A DNA stretch of 64,000 nt from Pseudorhodoferax sp965279475 (GCA_965279475.1 CBDIIA010000002.1:806001-870000), one strand, 5' to 3'. Counted from the stretch's first letter, positions 8,239-17,621 are shown. The notes: generated from the sequence alone by a model not told the origin. Numbers and translations are program-made.

Positions 8239-9711
8239 TCAGAACGGATAGGCGCGCTTGCCGAGCTGGATGGTGATCCATTTCAGCTCGGTCATTTCTT
8301 CCAGCGACGCGTGGCCGCCCTCGCGTCCGAAGCCGCTGCGCTTGACGCCGCCGAAGGCCACGTGCGGCTCGTCGGAGACCGTCGTGTCGTTGATGTGCAC
8401 CATGCCCGACTCCGAGCGCAGCGCAAAGTCGAAGGCCTTCTGCAGGTCGTTGGTGACGATCGCCGAAGACAGGCCGTAGGCCGTGTCGTTGGCGATCGCG
8501 AGCGCATGCTCGGCATCGCGCGCGCAGAGGATCGATGTGACCGGCCCGAACGATTCCTCGTGGTAGATCGTCATCTCGGGCGTCACGTCGCACAGCACTG
8601 TCGGCTGGAAGTAAGGCCCTTCGTAAGTGCCGCCGGTCAACAGCTTCGCGCCCTTGGCCGTGGCGTCCGCCAGCTGCCCCGCGATGAACGCGCATTGCTG
8701 CGGCCGGATCAGCGGGCCGACCACGGTGGCCGGGTCGCGCGGATCGCCGACCCTGATGCCCCTGGCCTTGGCGGTGAAGGCTTCGCAGAACGCCTGGTAG
8801 AGCGGCGCCTCGACGATGATCTTCGAGTTGGCCATGCACACCTGGCCCTGGTGGAAGAAGATGCCGAAGGCGGCGGAATCGACGGCATAGGGCAGGTCGG
8901 CATCGGCCAGCACCACGATCGGGTTCTTGCCACCCATCTCGAGCGTGAAGCGTTTCATCTGCGCGCCGGCTTGCGCCGCCAGCATGCGGCCCACACGGCC
9001 CGAACCGGTGAAGGTGACCATGCGCACGCGCGGATCCTCCACCAGCTTCTTGCCGACCAGCTCGGCCGGCCCCGGAATCACGTTGAACACGCCGGGCGGA
9101 ATGCCGGCCTGCTCGAAACACTCGGCCATGACCAGGCCTGACAGCGGCGTCATCTCCGACGGCTTCAGCACGAAGGTGTTGCCGGCGGCCAATGCGAACG
9201 CCACCTTCTTCATCGTCAGCAGGAACGGCGAGTTGAACGGCGCGATGCCAGCGATCACGCCGAGCGGCTGGCGGATGGTCATACCGATCTGGCCCTGCGT
9301 GCTGGCCGGGAAGGTGTCGCCGCCGACAAAGTGCACCAGCCCGGCCGCAATGCGCAGGCAATCGACCGCGTAGCTGACCTCCCACGGTGCCTTGATGAAG
9401 ACCGAGCCGTTCTCTTCGATGATCAGGTCGCGGATCTCATCGGCGCGCGAGGCGATCACGTCGGCGCACTTCAGCAACAGCGCGGCCCGCTCACCAGCCA
9501 GCATCCCCGCCCAGCCGATGCGTGCCGCATGCGCCGCGGCGATGGCGTCGTCCACGTCGGCCGCGCTGGCCTGCGCAATGCGCGCGAAGGCCAGGCCGGT
9601 GGCCGGGTTGACGTCTTCGGCCCACGCGCCTTCGGAGCCCTGGCGCCATTGGCCGTTGATGTAGAGCGGGCGAACCAGCGTCGCAGCGACGGCGGTTTCA
9701 GTGTGACCCAT
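8239..9711 (-). CDS. NAD(P)-dependent aldehyde dehydrogenase
   Basis: 490 residues, full length for the family. Catalytic Cys292 is in FFHQGQVCMANSK and the general base Glu is in FTLEMGGKNP. The cofactor motif TFTGSGRVGR is present. It resembles aromatic or small-aldehyde dehydrogenases (vanillin/benzaldehyde type). AGGAG lies 7 bases before the ATG, inside the end of the acetamidase gene, which it overlaps by 14 bases. It probably oxidises an aldehyde released by the neighbouring aldolase or GMC enzyme. Confidence 0.93.
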   Translation of the reverse strand: MGHTETAVAATLVRPLYINGQWRQGSEGAWAEDVNPATGLAFARIAQASAADVDDAIAAAHAARIGWAGMLAGERAALLLKCADVIASRADEIRDLIIEENGSVFIKAPWEVSYAVDCLRIAAGLVHFVGGDTFPASTQGQIGMTIRQPLGVIAGIAPFNSPFLLTMKKVAFALAAGNTFVLKPSEMTPLSGLVMAECFEQAGIPPGVFNVIPGPAELVGKKLVEDPRVRMVTFTGSGRVGRMLAAQAGAQMKRFTLEMGGKNPIVVLADADLPYAVDSAAFGIFFHQGQVCMANSKIIVEAPLYQAFCEAFTAKARGIRVGDPRDPATVVGPLIRPQQCAFIAGQLADATAKGAKLLTGGTYEGPYFQPTVLCDVTPEMTIYHEESFGPVTSILCARDAEHALAIANDTAYGLSSAIVTNDLQKAFDFALRSESGMVHINDTTVSDEPHVAFGGVKRSGFGREGGHASLEEMTELKWITIQLGKRAYPF

Positions 9712-10672
9712 GCGAGTTCTCCTGAGAAATGGATGTGGTTGCCAGCGCAGTCTTGGGCAGCATGCAGTGCACGCCCTTGTGGATGTCGACCATCTGCGTC
9801 ACGCGCAGGTCGGCCGCAATGCTGCACAGCGTGTAGGCGTCGATGGCGGGCAGGCCGGACAGCTCGGTGATCCAGCGGATCATCTCGCGCAGCGCCTGCC
9901 GCGCCGCATCGTCGAGGTCTTCGTGCATGCCCATCGCGATGTAGTGCGTGGCGGTCTCGGCGCGCGGAAACCTGCAGGCCAGATCCTTGCGCACGGTCAG
10001 CTCGAAGGTGCCGGTCAGGCTGGTCTCGATCGCCGTCAGGCAGACCTCGCCGTCGCCCTGCGCCGCATGGCCGTCCCCGGCCGAGAACAGCGCGCCGTCG
10101 TTGAACACGGGAAAGTAGACCGTGCAGCCCTCGGTCAGCGCGCGGTTGTCCATGTTGCCGCCGTGCTCGCGCGGAATGATCGACGTGATGCGACCGTAGT
10201 GCGCCGGCGGTGCGACGCCGAAATTGCCGAAGAACGGGTCGAGTGGCCACTCCAGCCCCCAGGGCAGCCTGGCCGTGCGCTTGGCGCGGTCGAGCGGAAT
10301 GTGCATCCGCCGGTGCACCGGAAAATCATCGGGCAGCGTGCCGAGCAGGGGCTCGATCAGGTTCCAGCCCCAGTCCTGGCGCAGCTGGATGTCGGTGATG
10401 CGCACCTCGAGCACATCGCCCGGCACCGCGCCTTCGACATGGATCGGCCCGGTGAGGAAGTGCGGGCCTGATCCGCGTGGGCTGCCCTGGTGCACGGCGC
10501 GGTGTTCGGCCAGCAGCAGGCTCTGGTCCGCGGGCAGATCGTCGGGTTCGCCCGACAAGGTGTCGATGGTGACGGTGTCGCCCGAGGCCACGTGCAGCAC
10601 CGGCTTGCGTGCTGCATCCCAGTAGCCCCAATGAACCGTATCGGCGTTCGCCAGAAGATGATGGTGTGCCAT
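9698..10672 (-). CDS. acetamidase/formamidase family protein
   Basis: 324-residue FmdA/AmdA-type amidohydrolase, predicted to release ammonia from a small amide such as formamide or acetamide. Typical blocks are HWGYWDAARKPVLHV near the start, SGPHFLTGPIHVEGA in the middle and GDGHAAQGDGEVCLTAIE in the active-site region. It sits four bases after the permease gene and overlaps the aldehyde dehydrogenase gene. An amidase between an ABC importer and oxidative enzymes suggests that the imported compound or an intermediate carries an amide group. Confidence 0.88.
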   Translation of the reverse strand: MAHHHLLANADTVHWGYWDAARKPVLHVASGDTVTIDTLSGEPDDLPADQSLLLAEHRAVHQGSPRGSGPHFLTGPIHVEGAVPGDVLEVRITDIQLRQDWGWNLIEPLLGTLPDDFPVHRRMHIPLDRAKRTARLPWGLEWPLDPFFGNFGVAPPAHYGRITSIIPREHGGNMDNRALTEGCTVYFPVFNDGALFSAGDGHAAQGDGEVCLTAIETSLTGTFELTVRKDLACRFPRAETATHYIAMGMHEDLDDAARQALREMIRWITELSGLPAIDAYTLCSIAADLRVTQMVDIHKGVHCMLPKTALATTSISQENSHGSH

Positions 10673-10676
10673 CTGG

Positions 10677-11567
10677 TCAACCCTTGACTGCGCCCATCGT
10701 CAGGCCGCGCACGATCTGCTTCTGCAGGAAGAACACCGCGATCAGCACCGGCACCAGGGCCACCATGCCGACCACCGCCATTTCGCCCCAGCGCACGCCT
10801 TGTGCCGTGATCAGCAACGGGATCGCCACCGGCAGTGTCTTCACGTTGTTGCCGCCCAGCATGAAGGCGAACAGGAACTCGTTCCACGCGAAGATGAAAC
10901 ACAGCATGCCGGTCGACACCATGCCCGACTTCAGCAGCGGCAGCACCACGCGCAGGAACACCTGGAAACGCGAATACCCTTCGACCATCGCCGCCTCTTC
11001 GAGCTGCACCGGCAGGTCGCGGCAGAAGCTGCGCAGCACCCAGATGTAGAACGACAGGTTGAAGGTCAGGTAGGCCAGCGACAGGCCGACGAAGCTGTCC
11101 AGCAACTCGAGCTGCGTGAAGATCAGATAGAACGGGATCACCAGGCAGATCGGCGGCGCCATGCGCGTGCCCAGGATGAACAGGAACAGGTCGTCACGCC
11201 CGCGCAGCTCGAAGCGCGCAAAGGCATAGGCGGCCGGCGTGCCGATCAGCACCACGAGCAAGGTGCTCGCCAGCGCCAGCACCACCGAGTTGCCCAGATA
11301 CTCCAGAAACCCGAGCTCGACGACGAAACGGAAATGTTCGAGCGTGGGGCTGAACCACCATTGCGTGGGCCGCGCGAACATCGCGTCTTCCGGCTTGAAC
11401 GCCATCGAGGCGAGCCAGGCGACCGGCGCCAGCAGGAAGGCACTGATCACGACGACCAGCAGCGTCCAGCCCAGCGAGAAACGCGACGACCGGTCCTCGA
11501 AACGGCCCGATGCGGCGGCGGGGAGGGTGGCGCCGGACGTGGCCGGTATGGCGATCTCTGGGTGCAT
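10677..11567 (-). CDS. ABC transporter permease, MalG/UgpE-like
   Basis: 296-residue inner-membrane subunit with six hydrophobic segments and the EAA loop EEAAMVEGYSRFQVF followed by LP, which contacts the ATPase. It belongs to the carbohydrate-uptake (CUT1) type. It is encoded with its partner permease (11578-12531) and the binding protein. Confidence 0.92.
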   Translation of the reverse strand: MHPEIAIPATSGATLPAAASGRFEDRSSRFSLGWTLLVVVISAFLLAPVAWLASMAFKPEDAMFARPTQWWFSPTLEHFRFVVELGFLEYLGNSVVLALASTLLVVLIGTPAAYAFARFELRGRDDLFLFILGTRMAPPICLVIPFYLIFTQLELLDSFVGLSLAYLTFNLSFYIWVLRSFCRDLPVQLEEAAMVEGYSRFQVFLRVVLPLLKSGMVSTGMLCFIFAWNEFLFAFMLGGNNVKTLPVAIPLLITAQGVRWGEMAVVGMVALVPVLIAVFFLQKQIVRGLTMGAVKG

Positions 11568-11577
11568 GGCAGGGGCG

Positions 11578-12531
11578 TCAAAAGGCGTTCAGCCGCCGCT
11601 TGGCGACCTGGTAGAACACGTTGCACAGGACGAAGAACGCCAGCCAAACCAGCACCGCCAGCGCGGCCGATTCACCGATGCGCCACTGCTCGAAGGTCAT
11701 CTTGTAGGCCAGGATGCTGGGGGACTCCGTCGACACGCCGGGGCCGCCCGAGGTCAGGATGTAGATCGAGTCGAACACCTTGAACGCATCGATGAACCGC
11801 AGCATGCCGATCACCACCAGCAGCGGTGTCATCAGCGGCAGCGTCAGCCGAAAGAAGGTCTGCATCGAGGTGGCGCCGTCGACCGCCGCCGCGCGGTACG
11901 GGCTCAGCGGCAACGCCTGCCGTCCGGCAAAGAAGGCCAGCATCATGAATGGCGTCCATTGCCACACGTCGACCAGCGCGAGCGCGATCAGCGCGTGGTC
12001 GGACGAGGCGAAGATCGAGGTGTTCTGCAGAAAACCGAAACGCTCGATCAGGTTGACCGACAGCAGGCCCCACGAGCCGGCCAGCATGATCTTCCACAGC
12101 AGGCCGACGACGATCGGCGCCATCATGCTGGGGATGAACAACAGCGGCAGCCAGACACTGCGGCCCCAGACCTTCTGGTTCAGCACCAGTGCGCCGCCGA
12201 GTCCCAGCACGAACTGCAGCGGCACCGCGATCAGCATGAAGCTGCCGGCCACGCGCAGGCTGTTCCAGAAACGGTCGTTGGCCAGCAGCTTGCCGTAGTT
12301 CTCGAGCGCATTCCACTCGCCGACCTGGCCGTACTCGACGGTGTGGAAACTCAGGTAGGCCGCATAACAGAACGGCACCAGGCTCACGATGGCCAGCACC
12401 AGCAGCGCCGGTGCGATCAGCGCGTACGGGTACCAGGCCGTGTCGCTGAAGCCGCGCCGCCAGACCGTTGCGCCGCCGGCAGCGCCGGCCTCGGCCGTGG
12501 GGCCCGCAGGAATGGCGGCCGAGGATGGCAT
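11578..12531 (-). CDS. ABC transporter permease, MalF/UgpA-like
   Basis: About 317 residues, six membrane spans, EAA-type loop RAAAVDGATSMQTFF then LTLP. I choose the ATG at 12531, two bases after the binding-protein stop. An in-frame GTG at 12546 would overlap that gene and lacks a spaced Shine-Dalgarno sequence. It forms the membrane channel with the MalG-like protein at 10677-11567. Confidence 0.9.
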   Translation of the reverse strand: MPSSAAIPAGPTAEAGAAGGATVWRRGFSDTAWYPYALIAPALLVLAIVSLVPFCYAAYLSFHTVEYGQVGEWNALENYGKLLANDRFWNSLRVAGSFMLIAVPLQFVLGLGGALVLNQKVWGRSVWLPLLFIPSMMAPIVVGLLWKIMLAGSWGLLSVNLIERFGFLQNTSIFASSDHALIALALVDVWQWTPFMMLAFFAGRQALPLSPYRAAAVDGATSMQTFFRLTLPLMTPLLVVIGMLRFIDAFKVFDSIYILTSGGPGVSTESPSILAYKMTFEQWRIGESAALAVLVWLAFFVLCNVFYQVAKRRLNAF

Positions 12532-12533
12532 CG

Positions 12534-13946
12534 TCAGATCACGCACTTCTTGCAGATCGCCAGCATCTTGGCCTGGCCCTGCTTGGCGCCTTCGGCCGGC
12601 GTGATCTTGCCCTGGCCCACTTGCTGGAACACCGGGCCGAGCGCGTCATAGATCTCGAAGATCTTGGGCGACTTGGCCTTGGCCGTCATGTCGCCCACCG
12701 AAGCCTTCATCGCCGCATAGAACGCCGCCTGCTGGCCGCCCAGCACCGGCAGCGCAAAGGTCGACGTGCGCACCGGCACGCCGCCCTTGCCGGCTTCCAT
12801 CAGCTTGTTCTGCGTGTCCTTCTCGACCATCCACTGCACGAACAGGTAGGTGGCCTTCTTGTTCTTCGACGCCTTGTTGATGACCACGGTCGACGGCTCG
12901 CCACCGGCCGAGTGTTTGCCCTTGAAGTCGGGGTTGCTCGGGATCGGTGCATAGGTGAACTTGCCGGCAAAGGGCGACGCACCGGGCTTGTCGATGCCGA
13001 GCACGAAGTCGCTGAAGGCGATGGATTGCGCCGCGATGCCGTTGCCCATCACGGTGGGCACGTCGATCAGCGAATATTCCGCCTGGCCGGGAGGCGAAAA
13101 CTTCCACATCTTGGCCCACAGCGTCAGGGCCTCGACCGCCTGCGGCGTGTCGAGCGAAGGCGCGCCGTTCTTGTCGAACAGGTCGGCACCGTAGTTGCGC
13201 AGCAGGTTCTCCCACACCGAGCCCACGGTCGCGCCACCGGTGATGCCTTCGTGCAGGATGCCGTAGAAGTCGGTCTTCAGCGGCTGGCCGGCCAGGTTGG
13301 TGCCGGCCTTGCGGGTGAAGAACTCGCCGATGTCGAGCATTTGCTTGAAGGTCTTGGCAGGCGCCAGGTCGTAGCCGTACTTGGTCTTGAACGCTGCCTT
13401 CTCGCCGGCATCGTTCAGCAGGTCGGCGCGCGCCCAATAGACCATGTTGTAGTTCCAGGTCAGGAACCCGTAGGTCTGGCCCTTGTAGACCGCGAGCGAC
13501 TCGAACGCCGGCGAGATCATGTCCTTCAGGTCGAGCGCGGGGTTGAGCAGCGCCTTGTCCTTCATGTAGGGGTCCAGCGGCTCGATGACGTTGGCCGCCA
13601 GCATCTGGCCCATCTGCACGCCATGCAGCATCACGCCGTCGTAGTAGCCGCGCTTGGACAGCATGTCGGCCTGGCCCTTGTTGATCACGTCCGGGTGGCT
13701 CTGCAGTTCGTACTCGACCTTGATGCCGGTCTCGGCCACGAACTGCGCGACCAGCGTCTTCATCGTCTGCTGCAGCGGCGTGATCTCGTCGAGGATGCGG
13801 ATCGAGGTGCCGGCGAACGGCTTGGCCGCTTCCTTGTAGCTCCAGGTTTGCGCCGCGACCGCGCCGGACAGGCCGATGCCGGTGAGCAGCAACAGCGCGG
13901 CGCGCACGGCGGCGCTGGAGGGGTGGGCAGAGGGTTGGAGCTTCAT
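12534..13946 (-). CDS. extracellular solute-binding protein of a CUT1-type ABC importer
   Basis: 470 residues. I start at ATG 13946, preceded by AAGGAAA, instead of the in-frame start 72 bases upstream. This gives a Sec signal ending near AVAAQ. The mature protein begins TWSYKEAAKPFAGTSIRIL and contains family-1 binding-protein features such as FVAETGIKVEYELQ. It captures the substrate in the periplasm. The ligand is unknown; by operon context it may be a sugar, polyol or amide derivative. Confidence 0.9.
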   Translation of the reverse strand: MKLQPSAHPSSAAVRAALLLLTGIGLSGAVAAQTWSYKEAAKPFAGTSIRILDEITPLQQTMKTLVAQFVAETGIKVEYELQSHPDVINKGQADMLSKRGYYDGVMLHGVQMGQMLAANVIEPLDPYMKDKALLNPALDLKDMISPAFESLAVYKGQTYGFLTWNYNMVYWARADLLNDAGEKAAFKTKYGYDLAPAKTFKQMLDIGEFFTRKAGTNLAGQPLKTDFYGILHEGITGGATVGSVWENLLRNYGADLFDKNGAPSLDTPQAVEALTLWAKMWKFSPPGQAEYSLIDVPTVMGNGIAAQSIAFSDFVLGIDKPGASPFAGKFTYAPIPSNPDFKGKHSAGGEPSTVVINKASKNKKATYLFVQWMVEKDTQNKLMEAGKGGVPVRTSTFALPVLGGQQAAFYAAMKASVGDMTAKAKSPKIFEIYDALGPVFQQVGQGKITPAEGAKQGQAKMLAICKKCVI

Positions 13947-13989
13947 CTGTTGTTTCCTTGGAGGATGAGCGGAGGGGACGGGGAGTGAT

Positions 13990-15117
13990 TCAGGTCTGCA
14001 AGGCGCCGGAGACGGCATCGAACGACAGCGCCTGCGCGGCGAAGAACGCCACCCGCAGCGGTTGGCCGATGGCCCACGCCGAGTCGGATGCGGTCTTCAC
14101 GCGCAGGTGCTGCCCGCCGAGCTCGACGGTGACCAGCGTGTACTTGCCCAGCGGCTCGACGGCATACACCAGCGCCTGCAGATGCTCGGCCGATGCATGC
14201 AGCGCCTGGTCGACCGGCAGCAGCTGCAGCTCGGCCGGCCGCAGGCCGAGCGCCAGCCGGCCGTCGCGTGCCAGCGGGGCGAACCGCGCGGCGAACGCGG
14301 CCGACACCGGCATCGGTGCCGCGTCGCCGACCACCAGATGGGAAACGTCGCCAGGGCGCCACTGCACGCCGAGCACGTTCATCGCCGGGTCGCCGATCAG
14401 CCGCGCCACCTGGACGTTGGCCGGACGGCCGAAGACCTCGTCCGGCGTGCCGATCTGCTGCACCTGGCCGCCGATCAGCACCACCATCTTGTCGGCCACG
14501 GCCATGGCCTCGACGCCATCGGGCGTCAGCCACAGCGTGCCCTGGCGCAGCTTGCCCAGGCGCCTGCGGATCTCGCCACGCATCTTGTGGCGCAGCCTGG
14601 CGTCGAGGTGCCCGATCGGTTCGTCGAGGATGAAGATCGACGGGTCCTGCACCAGCGCGCGACACAGCGCCACGCGCTGTTTCTGCCCGCCTGACAGCTG
14701 CGACGGCGAGCGCGCACGCAGGCCCGCCATCTCGGTCAGCTCCAGCACGTCGTCGATGCGCAACGCGCGCTCGCGTGCCGTCCAGCGGCCGGCGCTGGCG
14801 GGCGCCTCCAGCGGGGACGCCACGTTCTGCTGCACCGTCTTGGTGGGGTAGAGCGCGAACGATTCGAACATGTGCGCCGCGCGCCGCGCCTGCACCGGCA
14901 GGTGGCCGACGTCGGCACCGTTCAGGCTCAACTGGCCGCTCGTCAGCGTCTCCAGCCCGCTCACCAGGCGTCCCAGCGTTGATTTGCCCGCACCGGACGG
15001 ACCGGTCACGGAGACAACCTCGCCCTCACCGATGCTGAAACTCACGTCGCGCAAGGCCTGCACCGCACCGAAGCGCTTGCCGACGCCTTGCAGCCGCCAT
15101 TCGCCGGCGCTCAGCAT
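13990..15117 (-). CDS. ABC importer ATPase with lost H-loop histidine
   Basis: 375 residues, MalK/UgpC-like with a C-terminal TOBE-type regulatory region. Intact parts are Walker A (GPSGAGKST), signature LSGGQKQR (141-148) and Walker B (IFILDEP). The Q-loop residue is Glu85 (MFESFALYP). The H-loop histidine is replaced by Pro199 (LTPDGVEAM, codon CCC). The ATG at 15117 overlaps the end of the other ATPase gene by seven bases. It probably forms a heterodimer with that protein, whose defect is complementary. Confidence 0.9.
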   Translation of the reverse strand: MLSAGEWRLQGVGKRFGAVQALRDVSFSIGEGEVVSVTGPSGAGKSTLGRLVSGLETLTSGQLSLNGADVGHLPVQARRAAHMFESFALYPTKTVQQNVASPLEAPASAGRWTARERALRIDDVLELTEMAGLRARSPSQLSGGQKQRVALCRALVQDPSIFILDEPIGHLDARLRHKMRGEIRRRLGKLRQGTLWLTPDGVEAMAVADKMVVLIGGQVQQIGTPDEVFGRPANVQVARLIGDPAMNVLGVQWRPGDVSHLVVGDAAPMPVSAAFAARFAPLARDGRLALGLRPAELQLLPVDQALHASAEHLQALVYAVEPLGKYTLVTVELGGQHLRVKTASDSAWAIGQPLRVAFFAAQALSFDAVSGALQT

Positions 15118-16211
15118 GCGGCCCCCGCCAGCGGCAGCGCCACGCCGGTCTGCGCATCGAAAGCGTGCAGGCGGTCGACCGGCAGCCGCACCGCCAGGCG
15201 GTCGCCCACCCGCGCCGCACACGGCGACGGCCATTCGATGTGGAAGCGGGCCTGCGGCCCTTCGACCCACAGCACATCGCGGTCGCCACAGCATTCGCGG
15301 TCGAGCACGACGGTCTGCACCGTGATGGCCGGGCGCACGGCATCGGTGTTGGCTGGCTCGACGTGCTCGGGCCGGATGCCGACCACGATGCTGCCGGATG
15401 TCGGCCGCGCTGACGGCGCCAACCGCAGGTCCGAGGTGGCACCAGCCACCAGCGCTGTTCCATCCGACTGCAGCGTCGCCTCGAAGAAATTCATCGGCGA
15501 ATCGCCAATGAAACCGGCCACGAAGCGGTTTACCGGGTGCTCGTACAACGCCCGGGGCGCGCCCACCTGTTGCAGCACGCCGTCGCTCATCACGGCGATC
15601 AGGTCGGCCATGGCCATGGCCTCGGTCTGGTCGTGCGTGACCAGCACCGAGGTCATGCCGGCGGTGGTCTGCAGGCGCCGGATCTCAGTGCGCAGCACCA
15701 GCTTCTGGTCGGCGTCGAGATGGCTCAGCGGTTCGTCGAACATCATCAGCGCCGGGTCGCGCACCAGCGCCCGGCCGATCGACACCCGCTGCTGCGCACC
15801 ACCGCCGAGCGAGGCGACGGACTCGCCGAGCAGGTGCTGCAGGCCCAGCAGTGCCACCACCTCGTCGACCTTGCGTTTCACCTCGGCCTTGGGCACGCCA
15901 CGCACCCGCAACGGGAACGCGATGTTCTCGTAGATCGACAAGTGCGGGTAGAGCGAATAGTCCTCGAACACCATCGCCACGTTGCGGCCTGCGCTGTCGC
16001 GCAGCGACACGTCGACGCCGTCGAACAGGATGCGCCCGGAGGTCACCGGCTCGATGCCCGCGATCATCTTCAAGGTCGAGGACTTGCCGCAGCCCGACGG
16101 GCCGAGCAGCGCCAGCATCTGCCCCTGGCCGATCGCCAGGTCGAGCTCGCGCACCACCAGCGAGGTGCCGTCGTACGACTTGCAGATGCGTTCCAGAACG
16201 ATTTCGGCCAT
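15111..16211 (-). CDS. ABC importer ATPase with degenerate signature motif
   Basis: 366 residues, first gene of the operon. Walker A (GPSGCGKSS), Walker B (MMFDEP) and the H-loop (VTHDQTEAM, His193) are intact. The signature is LGGGAQQR (135-142) in place of LSGGQ, and the Q-loop position is Glu83. Start 16211 (MAEIVLERI) is chosen from family alignment; the upstream bases are pyrimidine-rich with no clear Shine-Dalgarno sequence. With the ATPase at 13990-15117 it would form one complete and one defective ATP site. Confidence 0.9.
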   Translation of the reverse strand: MAEIVLERICKSYDGTSLVVRELDLAIGQGQMLALLGPSGCGKSSTLKMIAGIEPVTSGRILFDGVDVSLRDSAGRNVAMVFEDYSLYPHLSIYENIAFPLRVRGVPKAEVKRKVDEVVALLGLQHLLGESVASLGGGAQQRVSIGRALVRDPALMMFDEPLSHLDADQKLVLRTEIRRLQTTAGMTSVLVTHDQTEAMAMADLIAVMSDGVLQQVGAPRALYEHPVNRFVAGFIGDSPMNFFEATLQSDGTALVAGATSDLRLAPSARPTSGSIVVGIRPEHVEPANTDAVRPAITVQTVVLDRECCGDRDVLWVEGPQARFHIEWPSPCAARVGDRLAVRLPVDRLHAFDAQTGVALPLAGAAC

Positions 16212-16294
16212 GGAGGGAAAAAGGATGCGGTGGTGCACCGTCCGCAACATCCATGCCAGCCGAAATCCAATTTCGTGCCCAATGTGAGTGCAGA

Positions 16295-16306
16295 TTGGGA
16301 TCCCAA
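16295..16306. promoter_or_regulatory. perfect palindrome, candidate GntR operator
   Basis: TTGGGATCCCAA is a perfect 12-base palindrome in the 192-base gap between the divergent ATPase gene (minus) and CoA-transferase gene (plus). A second inverted pair, CCCAAT (16278-16283) and ATTGGG (16294-16299), overlaps it. FCD-type GntR proteins bind short palindromes of this style. The operon's own last gene encodes such a regulator. Confidence 0.5.
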
Positions 16307-16403
16307 AATGTTCTTGCATTGCCCCAACGCGATGCCGATGGTGGCCGTCAGGCGGCTAAAGTGTTCGCCTCGCCGGCTCCGTGCCGCGCCCCCGAAAGAG
16401 TCC

Positions 16404-17609
16404 ATGACCGCGTCCCCCACCCCTCTTCCCCTCGCCGGCCTGCGCGTCGTCGAGCTCGGCACCCTGATCGCCGGCCCGTTCGCCGGCAAGACGCTGGGCG
16501 ACTTCGGTGCCGAGGTGATCAAGATCGAAACGCCGGAGGTCGGCGACCCGCTGCGGTACTGGCGCACGCCAGAAGGCACGACCTCGGTGTGGTGGCACGT
16601 GCAGTCGCGGCACAAGAAATCGGTGGCGATCGATCTGCGCCAGCCCGAGGGCCAGGAGCTGGTGCGCCGGCTGATCGACGAGGCCGACGTGCTGGTCGAG
16701 AACTTCCGCCCCGGCACGCTGGAAAAATGGGGCATGGGTTACGAGGCGCTGTCGGCGCGCAATCCCAAGCTGATCATGCTGCGCATCTCGGGTTACGGCC
16801 AATCCGGCCCGCTGCGCGACCTGCCGGGTTTCGGCGTGGTGGCCGAGGCGATGGGCGGGTTCCGTTACGTGACCGGCGTGCCCGGCGAGCCGCCGGTGCG
16901 CCCGGGCATCAGCATCGGCGACTCGATCGCGGCGCTGCATGGCGTGATCGGGGTGCTGCTGGCGCTGTACCACCGCGTGCAGCACGGCGGGCGCGGCCAG
17001 GTGATCGACGTGGCGCTGTACGAGGCCGTGTTCAACATGATGGAGGGCATGGTGCCCGAGTACGACCGGCTCGGCATGGTGCGCGAGCCCGCGGGCAGCG
17101 CGATCCAGGGCATTGCGCCGACCAACGCCTACCCCTGCATCGACGGGCGCTATGTGCTGGTCGCGGGCAACGGCGACAGCATCTTCAAGCGGCTGATGAC
17201 GCTGGTGGGCCGCGATGACCTGGGCCGCGACCCGGCGCTGGCGCGCAACCCGGGCCGGGTCGAGCAGATGGAGCGCATCGACGCGGCCATCGCGCAATGG
17301 ACGGCGCAGCAGACGCTGGAGTCGGCGCTGGCTGCGCTGGCGGCGGCCGGCGTGCCGGCCGGCAAGATCTACAACGTGAAGGACGTCATGACCGACCCGC
17401 ACTACAACGCGCGCGGCATGCTACCCAGCATCACGCTGCCGGACGGCTCGGCGCTGAAGGTGCCGGGCGTCGTGCCCAAGCTCAGTGCCACACCGGGCCG
17501 CGTCGATGGCGGCGGGCCGGCGCTGGGCCAGCACACCGACGAAGCGCTCGACCGGCTCGGCATCGGTGCCGACGAACGCGCGGCGCTGCGCCGCGACAAG
17601 GTGATCTGA
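16404..17609 (+). CDS. CaiB/BaiF family (type III) CoA-transferase
   Basis: 401 residues. Family blocks are LAGLRVVELGTLIAGPFAGK at the N-terminus, VLVENFRPGTLEKWGMGY, and SIGDSIAALHG with Asp173 aligning to the catalytic aspartate. The C-terminal region has GVPAGKIYNVKDVMTDPHY. It moves CoA between carboxylic acids through aspartyl-CoA anhydride chemistry. It diverges from the ABC/catabolic operon and may activate an acid product of that pathway; this link is inference from position only. Confidence 0.93.
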   Translation: MTASPTPLPLAGLRVVELGTLIAGPFAGKTLGDFGAEVIKIETPEVGDPLRYWRTPEGTTSVWWHVQSRHKKSVAIDLRQPEGQELVRRLIDEADVLVENFRPGTLEKWGMGYEALSARNPKLIMLRISGYGQSGPLRDLPGFGVVAEAMGGFRYVTGVPGEPPVRPGISIGDSIAALHGVIGVLLALYHRVQHGGRGQVIDVALYEAVFNMMEGMVPEYDRLGMVREPAGSAIQGIAPTNAYPCIDGRYVLVAGNGDSIFKRLMTLVGRDDLGRDPALARNPGRVEQMERIDAAIAQWTAQQTLESALAALAAAGVPAGKIYNVKDVMTDPHYNARGMLPSITLPDGSALKVPGVVPKLSATPGRVDGGGPALGQHTDEALDRLGIGADERAALRRDKVI

Positions 17610-17621
17610 AGGACCCGAACG

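Noticed and set aside
15111..16211. ATPase as a pseudogene because of its degenerate signature
   Set aside because: The frame is full length, the other motifs are intact and the partner subunit has a complementary change, which fits specialisation better than decay.
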